From assembly GCA_003550325.1 (NCBI GenBank), contig QKWP01001959.1, forward strand, positions 22,500 to 86,499: 64,000 nt of DNA, read 5' to 3'. The translations under genes and the position numbers were made by a program. Positions 12,947 through 24,808 of the stretch are shown piece by piece (position 1 is the first letter of the stretch; each line of letters begins with the position of its first letter). Source of the stretch: Gigaspora rosea. Lineage: Eukaryota > Glomeromycota > Glomeromycetes > Diversisporales > Gigasporaceae. The notes beneath the pieces are model-generated. The model was not told where the DNA came from. It saw nothing but the letters and a program-made list of their open reading frames with translations, and ran no database searches.

Positions 12947-13390
12947 CATATTTTTTTTTTATTTTTTTTTTTTATTATTAATAATAAAAAAAAAAGAATG
13001 GATACATTAATATCGGATGTAATCCTCCCTTACTTAAAACGACATGCAAAACGGGGTCATCGACAGGTTATATTTTATTTAACACCTAATTCTGTAACTC
13101 AGAATAATATAACGTCAGAACTTGATCACATTAATGATCCACATGAGTGGATTCATTTACCTTCGAAAAATGAAGCAACAGAAAAAGAAGATCAAAGTGA
13201 TTTACCAGATTTACAATTTTTATTGCAAAAAGATCAATTAAAACGATTAGGAGAATTAATTACTAAAAGATCAGGAGTTAAACGTGTTGAGGTTTCAGAA
13301 GCTGTGGTTAGTTGTAGAACAGAAAATGAATTTGGATTGTTATTTTCTAAATTTTTCGATATTATTGAGATTAAAGCCATTATTATGTGA
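12461..13390 (+). CDS. BTB/POZ (T1-type) domain protein
   Basis: Two exons (12461-12834 and 12997-13390) join cleanly through a GTAAGT...AG intron to give about 255 residues. The N-terminal 100 residues form a potassium-channel-tetramerisation-type BTB domain. The hallmarks are VVFNVGGTKFQIQRS, the YPNSYLAALV helix and NPLAFSVILDFLRYK. In this family (KCTD-like proteins) the domain oligomerises and often recruits cullin-3. There is no transmembrane segment, so it is not a channel. The C-terminal half (LKRHAKRGHRQVIFYL and later) matches no domain I know. The start is the ATG at 12461; an in-frame GTG further upstream is not needed. The gene is convergent with the bHLH gene. Confidence 0.85.
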
Positions 13391-13735
13391 TCTATTATAC
13401 TGTACTGTACATTCTGTACAATTGTACTACTATACGACTATATAACTATCTGCTATATAACTATATATTACATATATATATATATATATTATTATTATTG
13501 AATGTATTTTTTTTATGTAAATTTTTAACCAATTTGAATTTTTTTTTTTTTGTTTATTTATTATGTATTTATTTTACAATTCAGGCGATTCAGAATTTGA
13601 ATTAAACATAGCAGAAAAAATTAAAAAGAAAAATATTAAATTTTTAAATTGTATAGCACACATTATATTCAAAAGAAATGAAAGATTTTATTAAATGTAA
13701 AAAAAAAAAAAAAAAAAGAGAATTAAATATTGAGG
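13391..13735. other. Convergent 3' flank
   Basis: Short AT-rich spacer between the stop codons of the BTB and bHLH genes, with TA repeats and a poly-A run at 13700-13717. It must contain both polyadenylation regions; no gene is seen. Confidence 0.7.
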
Positions 13736-15046
13736 TTAGCATAGTAATTGTTGAACAGTCATCCCTCGTCTTGGTGAATCATTTTCAGATTCTTGCATAT
13801 CCTCTGATTCTTTTGATGATTTTTCCAATTCATGTATAGAAGAAAGAACTGGTGATGTTTGAGTTTCAGAATCTTTCATAATTATAGCACGTTTAGTATT
13901 GATGGTTGTGGTTGTTGACTTTGACAGCATTAATAAAGCATCAGCTTCTTCATGATCGTAATCCAATGAATTTTTTGCTTTGTCAGATATTGTTGCTGAA
14001 ATATTATCGTCATGATTAATTTTTTCAGAGTCTGATATTTTTTTAATACCAGACTCCACTATGTGGTCTGATGATGATGATGATGATGATGATGATGTTG
14101 ATGATGAAGGTGGTGGTGATGAAATAGAAAGATCATTCTTAGATTTGAAATCCTTTTTATTATTATCAGAGGATTCAAATAATCTTGATTTTGAAGAAGG
14201 TAAAATGTCATAACGTTCAAATTTTGAACGTTTAGTAAATCGACCATCTTCTAAAGATTCATCATTATCAAATTTACCACCATCTTTTTCACGTTTTCTA
14301 TAAGTAATAACTAATTCTTGTAAATATTGAATATATTCAATAGAACTTTGTAAAATGCTTAATTTGTGTAAATGATCTTGATCAGCACAACTTGGTATTA
14401 ATTCTTTTAATTGCATAATTTTATCATTAATACGTTCACGACGTCTTCTTTCAATAGCAGAATGAGAAACTTTACGTGCTAATTCACGTTGATCGGCTGT
14501 AGAAAGGGATTTATCATTAGAAATTGAAGAACGATGATGATTATGATGTGGAACGAGTGGATGAATGACTGATGTATGATGTTGCATGGTTGGTCTAGTG
14601 GTAGGAGATGAACCCAAAGAAGGATTTGTAGAAGGTGGTGCCACAGGTACAGAAAAAACTGAAGTTAAAGGACCCAATTGTTTTGGTAATATACGTTCAT
14701 ATCGAGAATGAGAAGATTGTTGTGATGGTGAAGCATTTTGTTGTTTAATAATAGAAGTTGGAGAAGGAGGAAGCATTGATTGAGAACCATGTAAAGCCAA
14801 AGGTGATAAAGGCTGAAGAGGTGGTGGAAGTTTAAAAGCTCCTTGACCACTATAATCATTATGTAAACCTTGAGAGAAAGGGGAATCAGGTGGGGTGTCA
14901 AAAGGAGGTAAAATGGCACCATGTTTAGAATGAGGACTTGGACTAACTTGAGTCATATGAAAGGGAGAAGTAGGAACGTAGGTTTGAGCTTGTGGAGCTG
15001 GAATAATGGGTCGAAAACTTGACGGTGACTGATGTTGATTCTGCAT
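13736..15046 (-). CDS. bHLH transcription factor
   Basis: A single open frame of 436 codons from the ATG at 15046. The frame stays open further upstream, but the extra residues are low-complexity F/I/Y and begin in promoter-like sequence. Around residues 190-250 lies a complete basic helix-loop-helix domain: basic region SHSAIERRRRERIN, helix 1 DKIMQLKELIPSC, a loop, and helix 2 KLSILQSSIEYIQYLQEL. The His, Glu and Arg at the DNA-contact positions (H-x3-E-x3-R) are those of class B factors that read CACGTG. The N-terminus is Pro/Ser/Gln-rich and the C-terminus carries a Ser homopolymer encoded by a GAT/ATC repeat. The nuclear role is inferred from the domain. No leucine zipper is evident. Several fungal CACGTG-binding regulators have this form, so I give no specific name. 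Confidence 0.9.
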   Translation of the reverse strand: MQNQHQSPSSFRPIIPAPQAQTYVPTSPFHMTQVSPSPHSKHGAILPPFDTPPDSPFSQGLHNDYSGQGAFKLPPPLQPLSPLALHGSQSMLPPSPTSIIKQQNASPSQQSSHSRYERILPKQLGPLTSVFSVPVAPPSTNPSLGSSPTTRPTMQHHTSVIHPLVPHHNHHRSSISNDKSLSTADQRELARKVSHSAIERRRRERINDKIMQLKELIPSCADQDHLHKLSILQSSIEYIQYLQELVITYRKREKDGGKFDNDESLEDGRFTKRSKFERYDILPSSKSRLFESSDNNKKDFKSKNDLSISSPPPSSSTSSSSSSSSSDHIVESGIKKISDSEKINHDDNISATISDKAKNSLDYDHEEADALLMLSKSTTTTINTKRAIIMKDSETQTSPVLSSIHELEKSSKESEDMQESENDSPRRGMTVQQLLC

Positions 15047-15378
15047 CACGAATAAAATTTTTTTTTTATCAAGATCCTTTAAGAAACGTAAGAATGAATA
15101 GAAATGAATAGAAATGAATAAAAATGAATAGTAGAAATGAATAAAATGAATAATGAAAGATATATACAAGAAATTTAGAAGGCGTTTGGAAAAAAAAAAA
15201 AAAGATTACATATATTGGTTATGAAATGACGATTGGATAACGATCTGATAGCGATTTTTAAAATCACATATTTTAACCAATAAATTTATGAGGTTTTGAC
15301 ATGTGCGTACGTGCATATAATTTAGATTAAAATGCAAAGAAAGTTTCACATTTATGTTTATAGAAATCGTATGGATAA

Positions 15379-15384
15379 CACGTG
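15379..15384. promoter_or_regulatory. CACGTG box upstream of the bHLH gene
   Basis: A CACGTG hexamer about 335 bp upstream of the start of a protein predicted to bind this very sequence, so autoregulation is possible. A GTGCGTACGTGCA palindrome-like motif lies nearby (15302-15316). Confidence 0.35.
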
Positions 15385-15419
15385 AGCTCATGAACTTTTC
15401 CATTGGCACAAAAAAAGTA

Positions 15420-15457
15420 AAAATAGGGCAGTGTTACATTAAGAACAATACGATTAT

Positions 15458-15501
<44 letters not shown>

Positions 15502-16311
15502 TGATATATATTATACTGATATATATATACTGATATATATAATTCATTGGCTTAATTCTCTCCGCTTGCTAATCGGTTAAAGGTGGCGCAATAAAAAAAT
15601 ATTGATCAATGATAAACAAACATATCGATATTGATGTTTGATATATTACGAATTAAAAATTCGAAATATTTTTTAATGTAACAGGTCATTTCAATGGTTC
15701 AAATTTCGATTTAGGAAAAATTATGTTACATCTGATCGACTTATTAACGATGTTATTAACAGATGTTGCCAATAGTATATACTATATATATATATATTAT
15801 GCAGATAAAGCTTGCTGGCTTACTTTATAGAGCAACAAGATAACAGTATAACGTAAAAAAAATCCGTGTGTCAGATGTAGATTTCAGTATTATACAAACT
15901 TTAAAGCCTTCCAACTCTTCTTAGAATAAAAATTTAAATTTTAATTTACTTTAATGCTTGTCATAAAGAACAAAGTTATCATTATCACTTATTTTTTTTT
16001 CAGATAAAATAAGGAGGAAGGCGGTAATAAAGTTGAAGGGATTTAATAATGATTTAATCCTATTTTAATTATATTTGCTCATGTGATTTATGGATGTTTA
16101 TGTAATTACTTCTCTTTAACGCTCTCAAAAGGCGCTTTCATATTCGTGCTACACGATTTGAATATTCAAGACAAGATTTGGTCTTTTTTTGGCTAGAATC
16201 ATTACCTGCTTTGGGCGAAAAAATGCATTGGTGTATTAATCAAATCTCCCCATTTTAGCATCACGTTGCAACTAGGACATCTACCACTAACTGGTAAACG
16301 ATCGTTTATAC
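15420..16311. other. Intergenic with TA microsatellite
   Basis: Contains a long TA repeat (about 15458-15540) and otherwise ordinary AT-rich sequence. No gene is supported. Confidence 0.65.
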
Positions 16312-16451
16312 TAGGGATTGGAACCGCCTAAATTCTTAATCGTTTAATCGTTCAACCATTTAATTTGGCCGGCATTAAAATAATTCCGGCCCACGACCAA
16401 CATAATTCTGCCCGGAACTATAGAGCAATTTTTAAACGGTTCTAAACTCTA
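16312..16451. mobile_element. hAT-like MITE, family B copy 2
   Basis: A 140-bp copy of the element at 2803-2960 with a different, perfect 8-bp target duplication GTTTATAC (16304-16311, 16452-16459). Ends are TAGGGATTGGAACCGCC and, inverted, TAGAGTTTAGAACCG. Two copies with unrelated target duplications show independent transposition. Confidence 0.9.
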
Positions 16452-16769
16452 GTTTATACGTAGTAAATAAGTTTGCAAGACAATGAACGTGTACATTCAT
16501 GTTACACGTCAAAGCCAAGCATTTGTAACATATGTTACAATCATTCTTACAAGTGTATTACTATTGAAATCACGCACCAGTAATACAAGACTTTTGTGAC
16601 AAACGTAACAAACCGATTTGTTTTTTATATTCTCTTCATGTTTTTTTAAGTTGATGGGCAAGATGTTGTTTTTTAATGCATAATTTTAAACCATTTAAAT
16701 TATATTAATTACAGTCATCCCATTTCACTTAAATTTCATGTTTAACAACTCCGTGATTATAAAGAATAA

Positions 16770-17383
16770 TAAATGTAATATAAAATTTACCTCTTGGAAT
16801 ACCATTAACGTAAGCGAAAGCATATTTATCGCCATAACTTCGTTAATAATAATCTTCAAATGAGCCTTGTATAACTTTCGTAATTGTCCTATGTCAAATA
16901 CTGGATGAGAAGGATTAACAAGTTCAGCCAAATCTTTAAGAGACATCACAATGTGCAAATGTAGTGACCACCGGCCAAAAGCGTTAACCCTTAACATTTC
17001 TTTATTGTGTTGTCATTTTTCTGATAATTAGAATTTTGCAAATGTTTGCTAAGATAGGGATGTTGTCACGCCCACTCGAACTATGAATTAGAATGACAAT
17101 CAATCAATTTTGAATAAGTGATGTTTTGACAAGAACACCATCTATGAACTCATGAAAGAAACCTGTAATGCGGCCTTTTTATTAGGAAATCCATAATTGA
17201 TCAAACGAATTTTCCTAGGTCAAGAAAGCATTGAGAATCTTGGATGCCAACTCATAACGTAATGCCGATAATAATTAATATATACCAAGGTCGTTTTGTT
17301 TTTGTTCTCTCAGCACCATCACTATTATGTTGTCTTAGACGCTTTTGGGGATCCGGAGTTGTATCTAAGAATATAACATTTTT
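16770..17383 (-). pseudogene. SLX1: SLX1-like GIY-YIG endonuclease pseudogene
   Basis: In fungi and animals SLX1 is the catalytic subunit of the SLX1-SLX4 structure-specific nuclease, which cuts branched DNA. Recognisable pieces follow the family order. TTPDPQKRLRQHN, then ERTKTKRPWY, are the GIY-YIG core with its conserved Arg. Next come YGFPNKKAALQ, an intron-like GT...AG gap, FEWA-stop-QHPYLSKHL (the stop replaces the Trp of the family's FEWAW) and MLRVNAFGRWSLHLHI. The reading frame changes after the first block and again before MLRVNAF, and TGA/TAA codons interrupt it, so this copy is dead. Retention of the intron argues against a retrocopy. The N-terminal GIY motif itself is not clear, and the tail after LHLHI does not match anything I know. 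Confidence 0.75.
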
Positions 17384-19022
17384 GTAACTACGTAAGCTAC
17401 ATACCAATATAACAGTAATTTTGGTGGTTTGGGTTCAGAGATCTTATTAAGTATGCACAATCAAAGTCATAGCATATATTTTGAGCGTTTTTTCTATTTT
17501 TCGCGATTTTTTTTTTTTTACGTATTTGGTATAAAAAAATTCATGTGATTGGGTTACGCGATGGTAAAACACAACTGGTCATAACCCGAGTCGGTATTTT
17601 TCTGACCCGGGTCAGAGCTCTACCCCGTGCCCCCACCTACTAATTACACGTTCAAAATCGCGATTGCTAAACGTGTTTGCTAACGTGTTTGCAGGTCTCA
17701 ACAATAAACACGTTGACAAAAAAGATATAAACAACAAACACATAGATAAAAAAAGATATAAACAATAAATATGTTGATAAACATGTCGATGAAAAAAGAT
17801 ATATAAGGGTCATCTTTTTTCCCATTTTCCGTTTTTTTAACTTTTTATTTTTCCCCCCTATACCTATTTAACAGTCGTCGTTTTTGGAGTATATACAATG
17901 GTACGGTTTTTACTCTAACTCGAAGGGAATAACTTGAGTAAAAGCTAGATGAAATGCTTCAAAATGTTGAAGTATTGATGATTCGAGGAACAACCTGATC
18001 TGAAGCTGGGAACTGTGCCACGACTAGTACCGGTGGAAGAGAGATGGGTTGGGGTTCACCTTCCCAACCAACAAGATACACCTCTTCGTGGTGGTTGGGA
18101 CAAGTAGAAACTATTGTTTTGAAACCAAGTATCTTGAAATGTTTTTTTTTTTGTTGTTTGTTGGTGATTTATACTGGGTTTGATTCCCAGCAACGACTAT
18201 CCCGTCATTTCGTTCGCTTTGATATATAATAATTATAAAAATTGTTATTATTTTTTTAAAGTGAAAATTTCTTTAAATCGAACATTAAATATAATATAAT
18301 AATAGAGCTAAATAAATTCAATAGATATACAATCAAAATCTTTGTATAATTTTTATAATAAATATTAACATAAATTAAACCGAATTTCACGTTTTTGAAT
18401 TGGCAAAAATTTTCAATTATTTAACGAAAGTGAATTATCTGCTATTCTTGATAAATAACTCATTGGAAGAACGTTTTTAAAATTGAGGGTGCTTTCAAGC
18501 ACCTAAAATTAATAGTATAAATTATTCGGTTCATTATCGCAATGAAAAAAAAGATGGTAAAAAACCCCCATTTTTTTTATCAGAGGTGTGCAACATGATC
18601 TTTGGCAATAATAATCATGACGTATCTAATTACTAAAATTTGCCTTATATTTTAGACAGAATGTTAATAGTTAGTCCAAGATTTTATTAATTGGTAAAAT
18701 TTTTTTAGAAAATTCCAATTCCAGATTATAAAAACATAATTAAAATAAACATGAATTAATTAATACTTTAACATAAAAATAAAATGCGATGAAGAAAATA
18801 AAAATTCAATATATAAGTATAATTTAATTGCTTTAAAAAATTTTATATAGAAAATAAATCTAGAATGGACATTTGGACGTGCCTAACTATTATTAAAATT
18901 CAGATATATAACAATAATCTGATTTTATAATTGTAACATACAAAAGGTAACATTTGTGTGATTCGCCGAATCACCCGGGTCACAGTTTTTCAAACGGGTT
19001 CAATCATTAGCAAAGTCAATTG
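17384..19022. other. Intergenic with a short tandem repeat
   Basis: At 17695-17805 a unit of roughly 40 bp (AAAAAGATATAAACAAYAAA with variable ends) repeats about three times. No gene is supported between the two pseudogenes; the small frame at 18044-18229 lacks any recognisable feature. Confidence 0.5.
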
Positions 19023-19574
19023 TTACGCCAGAGCAGCTAAAATTACAACATCACCCACTATTGCAAGACAGCACATACGATTGCGTGCTTTCTTTTTGAA
19101 GTCTTAACACTGCTCAACTCATCTGCTGAATTTCGAACGTTTACAGAAATGTTGGTCATATTACTTTCAATGTTGTCTATAAGTATAATCTTTTAATCTA
19201 TAGTTAATCTATAGTTAATCTATAGGTATAATCAAAAATTAACAGACCTAACATCGATTGTTGTTCTGATACTATTGTTCCTAAATCTCGGAAAATTTTG
19301 TTCAATTCATTAAGCCCTTGTTCGATCTCCATTCACGTTCTGCAATTAATGATTCATTTGTATTCGACCTCATTATCTAAGACTTGAAATTGAAGTCGTT
19401 GTTGATTGTCTTTTATAAAGGGCTGTGTTTCATGAATAACTACTTCATCGCCTTCATATGCATCATTTCGTACATTATGCGCTTTTCCTTGTTTTTCTGT
19501 GTACTTTCTGAAATTCTGTTAGTCTTTTGAAAATATTTTGTAAGTTTTTGTTGTTCAAGCTTGCGTTGACGCTA
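19023..19574 (-). pseudogene. Qa-SNARE (syntaxin, Pep12-like) pseudogene
   Basis: Syntaxins anchor endosomal or vacuolar membranes and form SNARE bundles. The remnant starts after an acceptor at 19575 with RQRKLEQQKL. It continues AHNVRNDAYEGDE, then NESLIAERE and EIEQGLNELNKIFRDLGTIV, which leads into the SNARE motif. A GT...AG intron follows, then DNIESN, NISVNVRNSADELSS, and the membrane anchor RNRMCCLAIVGDVVILAALA with TAA. At least three frame changes (after KNKEK, around EVEYK, and before RNRM) and in-frame stops show decay. The N-terminal Habc region is absent; only a MITE lies upstream before NOL11. Keeping an intron means this is a decayed duplicate or relocated gene, not a retrocopy. 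Confidence 0.85.
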
Positions 19575-19683
19575 GAAAATGTATAAATATAAGGTTAATT
19601 CAAATAAATTTAAATTGCTACTATTTATTAACAATAGTTTATTCTTTGACCACTGGTACCCTCAAAATGTATAAATGTCTTAA

Positions 19684-20168
19684 GGGTAGAGGGTACTATT
19701 TTGAAATTACATATAAACTCAATGGCAAATTTTTTAAAAAAAGGTTTTTATTAAATATAACATTTATAAATTTTTAAATATAATTATTGGCTAGGTTTTT
19801 CTAATTCCAATACTAGTAAAAATATTAAAATCGGATAAGTATTTAACAAGATATGATCGTTTAAAGATAATGTATTACAAATTTTATATGTAAATCAGCC
19901 AATCAGAATTAGGAATTTTGTACTACACAAAAAAATTAGGGGTAACCCAAAAAGACTTTGTGATATATGTAAGCACGTTTTCTTGAAATAATACAGCCCC
20001 TAAAATTTAACTATAATAAACAAGAGGTTTTAATCTACAAGCCACAAAATTTTGGCAAAAATTAATTGTGGCTTTAAAAATTTCTATTAATGGTATAATT
20101 TCTTTATCTATGTAAATCTCAATTTGCCACCAATATCATATGAAAAATGATCGACATACCCTCTACCC
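19684..20168. mobile_element. TTAA-flanked MITE (piggyBac-like target)
   Basis: A 485-bp element between two TTAA tetramers (19680-19683, 20169-20172). Its ends, GGGTAGAGGGTA and the exact inverted copy, are perfect over 12 bp, or 16 bp including TTAA. A decayed relative is at about 46795-46967. The right end lies about 150 bp upstream of the NOL11 start codon. TTAA duplication suggests piggyBac, though the terminal bases are not the usual CCC. Confidence 0.7.
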
Positions 20169-20322
20169 TTAATATAAATCAAAACTGCCGTCAAATAATA
20201 GATAACTGATGTTGTAACTATGATCAACCAATGAAATCACATCAGCAAAAAAAAAAAAATAAAATCTATAACGGTATACCAAATATAAACGATTTTATCT
20301 TTGAAAATTTGGATATATTAAA

Positions 20323-23300
20323 ATGACAGCGATAACTTTGAGAGAACCTTTTGAAATAGAACAAAAAATTATTACAAACAAAAATCAAAATAATTTATTT
20401 GATATTGGTGCTAGCCTACCGGTAGAAATTATTTCAAAAACTGTGAATTCTGCTAAAACTATCGATGAAAAAATAATTGACTCGATAAATGATGAAAATA
20501 TTGAAAAATCCTCAATTAATGAACATGATCCTGAGTTAGAAGAAAAAATTCTTATTACTTTCAAAGGATCCGGTATTTCTTTGGTTTCGGTGAGTTTATC
20601 TTTTTATTATACGATTTTTCTTAATTCGATTTTACTTGTTATTATTTATATTTTATCCTTTTTTTTCCCCTTACTTTTCCTTGTTTCCTTGTTTTCCTTG
20701 CTTTCTCATACTTTAATATTGCAGGATGATGGCCGTCAGTTACGTAATTGGCCTATTCCTCCTCAATATTCCGTGATTACTCCCGCAAAGTGTCTTATAA
20801 AGTCTGGTAGATGTTATGTATACGTTATAATTCATTCTGAGTGTGATGGTATAGGTTCAGACAAAGTCATATGGTTCTGGAAGGATAGAAAAAAGTCTTT
20901 AGATGGTTCCTTGCAAACTAAAAAGAAGGTGTGTGTATTTGAACCTTTAGTATTTTATTTCATTTAATTTGTAATTTATAATTTTATTAACATATATATA
21001 TATTTTAAAGATTAGAGAATTTGAAAGAGAATTATTTTCTCTAGAAATATCTCCTCTTCTTCCAAAAAATGTCATTCTGATAAACAAAGACGGTTCCTTG
21101 TTAGTGGTTAAAAATAATTTGAAGCCTGCCTATAATGATCGTTTTATTGGTATCAAAATTAAAAAAAAACGTGTTGTCGTCTGGTCAACTATTTTTAACT
21201 CTTCCGGTTCATGTGTTCCTACAAACTTATTACCACGTCCATCTTTGGTGGTCCTCACAATTTCGATGAATAAATCTGAGAAAAACATTACTTCTTTATC
21301 TTCTAAACATTTTTTTCTATCTTTTACATGTATTAATTGCAATACATTGCGTTATGAGTTTTTGGCTCATTATGCACATTCTGATCAGGTGTTTATCTTC
21401 TTCCACATGCATTTCATGAATAACTGCTATTATTAATATTTACCAATATATAATCTATTTTTTTTTAATAGTCGTCAACTCCTCTAACTTTCAATTTTGA
21501 TCCATTGACTGGGAGATTATTTGTATTATGTAAATTTATCTTGAAATATCTTGAAATATCTTGAAATGTCTTGAAATTGGTTTTTTAATGTCTCATTAGT
21601 GTATTAAATTTATATCTATCCAATTTTAAAAAATTATATATAGTTTCACCTGGCGTGTTAAAAGTGTTTATGATCACTTTTAATGTTATCGATTCCAAAT
21701 TTGATATTACATTATCCGAAGTTTATAAATTTGATTTTGATGGACTGTTACCATTCACGGAAAAATGCTTTTCGACAACACAAGGTGAATGTGCGATAGG
21801 GTTTGCTCCTATTTCTGATTCTTATTTGGCTCTTGTTGGAATGCAAAAAACTTCTGTATCAAGTAAGTAACATTAATATATATATATATATATATATATT
21901 TATTTATTTAATTAATTAATTTATAGTTATACAACTTAAAATTTCTTCTTTACAAATTTAATATGTTAAAAGTCAACAAAGTCTTGACCATATGGGATTT
22001 ACGATATGGAACATTACAAGCAGAGCGCGTGCTTGGCACATTTAAGCAAGAAAACCCTACTGATATTATATCTTCTCCTTCTCTTTTCAAATTTCAGGTA
22101 TAGAATTCATCAAAAGTTCTTTCCCATTTATTATAACAAGCTTAATACTTCTACTTTAAATTTTAATATCAGCTTATCGTTGTACCTGGTAGCAATTTGA
22201 TAGTATCTACACTATCTGAATCCTTACCAAATAACTCTAATACTTTTAAATTATCTTCATTCCTTTGTCGTTATTATCATGAACCAATGACATTGCTACA
22301 TGCATTAAATCGCATGAAAGATTCATCTGTGTACTTACAATTGGGAAATGGTTTTACTCGAGGGTTTGGTATTACTAGATTTGGTATTAATTCGGATAAA
22401 AAACTTGTTGGTATTTTATTGTTTCTATTTAATAGTTTCTAAATAATTATATATTAATAATTATATTAATAATTATATTAATAATTATATTAATAATTAT
22501 ATTAATAATTATATTAATAATTATATTAATAATTATATTAATAATTATATTAATATTATAGGATTCATCTAAACATTCTTCTAATGAATTTTTAAATAAT
22601 ATTGAAAATTATATCAAAGAATTACAAAATGATGAATACAAATTTCTAAAATTCCTTTTTTCCAAATCTCATACAACTGAAGATATTAAAAAACGGTTCG
22701 AAAAATTTGTGAAAAAAAAAGGTATAAAATCATTTGAATCTTTTTTGAAAACTAATGATATAAATCTTGATCAATATTCGAAATATACTGAATATTGGAA
22801 GCGTAATAAGAAAACTTTTAAAAAACATAAAAGTTCAAAATCTGTAAATATTTATGAAGAAGATGATGATGATGATAATTTTGATTTTGATGATTATAAT
22901 AATTATCAAAAATGGTTTGATTTATGGAAAGAATGGGATGTCAAAACAGATGAATCAAGAAAAAATATTATTGATAGAGAAAAAGTATGTGAATATCTTG
23001 AGGTAAATATCTTTATAGTTATTTATTAATTTTATTTGTTAATTTTATTTGTTAATTTTATTTGATATTTATTGATTTATGAAATTTTTTAGTCTGGAGA
23101 AAAACAAAAACCAGAATTGTCTTATTATTTTATTCAAACAGTTATCGAATATTGTTTATCTAAAAATCCAGATGGTACTCCAAATTTAAATTGTTGGGTA
23201 CCAGAGATTATTCAATATTTTATTAAATCAAAAATGATATCAAATAATGTTGTAAAGAGTGGAATTATTAAAGCTTTAATAGAAAGGGAGGCATGGGTAA

Positions 23301-24257
23301 TTTTTAAAATTTATTACTATATTATTATTATCTGTTATATAAAACATTATTTCATGTTTAATAATATATATATATTTGTAAATTTTTATTACAGGATTTA
23401 ATCAAATTAGCTCTCTATTTTATGAAAGATGTTCCCGAAGATGATCTTGTATATCTACTTAAATATATAATTTCGAGTGAAACAAAAACATTTTCAATTG
23501 GTAGTATACTTAGATATCTTATTACAACTCCAAAAAATGATAATATGATGGTATGGAGTTTACGTCAATTAACAGAAGATGAAGTAATGATTGTAATAAA
23601 AATATTATATGGTTGGATTGAAAAATATGACCAAACAGAATTTGTAAGAGAAGTTTTATCAACAAAAGAAGGATCTCAACTAAGAATGCATGAATTTCAT
23701 AAAGATGCAAATAAATTACCTGAGTTTCATAAAGTAAGTAATCTTATAAATATAATATAATATAATAATATTATTATATTATACTTATATTATATTATAT
23801 TATATTACATTATATTATATTATATATTATATTACATTATATTATATTATATATTATATTATATTTAATATTATCAATGACTAACATTGATTGTTTATGC
23901 AAAAAGCTTTTAGAATTTTTGACTCTATTACTGGATGTCCACTTTACGACTCTAATTATGAATTCAAACATACATCCATTATTATCTCGATTAGCCAATC
24001 GTATTGCATGTGATGTATCATTATATGAAACATTAGAGTCAATGCGTGGTTGTCTTGAATCTTACCATAACAAATATTTGAAACAAAATAATCTTAAAAA
24101 GATTGAGAATATAAGACGTGGAAAACTACATTCATATATGAAGGATGCTGACTTACCGGAATATTCTGTGGAATTATTTACATTTTATGGTGATAATAAT
24201 CCTCAATTAGAAGAGATTCAATTTGAGAATGGAATACAAATAGAATCTGAGCTTTGA
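20323..24257 (+). CDS. NOL11: NOL11/Utp8-like nucleolar protein (t-UTP component)
   Basis: NOL11, like yeast Utp8, belongs to the t-UTP subcomplex of the small-subunit processome. It is needed for rRNA transcription and early 18S processing in the nucleolus. About eleven exons give about 900 residues. The N-terminal half is a degenerate beta-propeller: WPIPPQYSVITPAKCLIKSG, VIWFWKD, VVVWSTIF, CAIGFAPISDSYLALVG and VLTIWDLRYGTLQAERVL. The middle is acidic and charged. The C-terminus has the family's helical domain: VPEDDLVYLLKYI, LLEFLTLLLDVHFTTLIMN and ADLPEYSVELFTFY. Intron 1 (20589-20724) is accidentally open in frame. Another intron holds a 12-bp tandem array. The start is the first ATG, which opens a long coding exon. 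The match to NOL11 is by motif order and is strongest at the C-terminus. Confidence 0.82.
22441..22559. repeat. Intronic 12-bp tandem array
   Basis: About nine near-perfect copies of ATAATTATATTA fill most of a NOL11 intron. Confidence 0.9.
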
Positions 24258-24649
24258 AAATTAATGCTTTATTAGTATTTTTTGGATTCAAATAGATTTT
24301 CTATTTATATATATATATATATATTTTTTTTTTTTTTAATCAGAAATTTATAAATAGTTGTTTCAGCTATTCCTATTTATCCCTATGGTACTTTTTTTTT
24401 TTGGTTTATTTAATTAAAAGTTTGTATTCATTATACAATGGGTTCTTTAATTGACCCTAAAAATTTTCTCTGTTAATATATTGTAGTATCAATTTAATTA
24501 ATATCAAGATGATATATTGACTTTTCTATGTATGAAAAAAAATCTTTTTTTTTTTTTTTTGAGATGTAATGCTAACTGTTTAATTTTTAAATAACAAAAA
24601 TGTTAAAAGAATTTAAAAAATCATCTATTTGGGTCAATCCGTAACATTA
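24258..24649. other. 3' flank of NOL11
   Basis: AT-rich with poly-T tracts (24320-24340, 24545-24560); no gene seen. Confidence 0.6.
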
Positions 24650-24808
24650 TGAGTATTTGGGCAAAATTTTTTAAATTGAAATATCCAAGAATTGTAATAA
24701 ATTGTTATATGGTATTGTGTGACAAGACTTGTGCTAATGGCAGAGTATTTACTCAAGAATATGGTCCAATGAATTATCAAAGTTTGATCAAAAGTGCCCG
24801 AATACTCA
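24650..24808. mobile_element. TA-flanked MITE (Stowaway-like)
   Basis: A 159-bp element with ends TGAGTATTTGGGC and, inverted, TGAGTATTCGGGC, bounded by TA on both sides (24648-24649, 24809-24810). It accounts for the short open frame here; nothing is encoded. Confidence 0.7.

Noticed and set aside
18150-18215. GGGTTTGATTCCC resembling a tRNA T-arm
   Set aside because: No matching A box, acceptor stem or anticodon arm upstream.
22441-22559. Regular tandem array considered as a CRISPR
   Set aside because: The unit is 12 bp with no unique spacers, and it lies in a eukaryotic intron.
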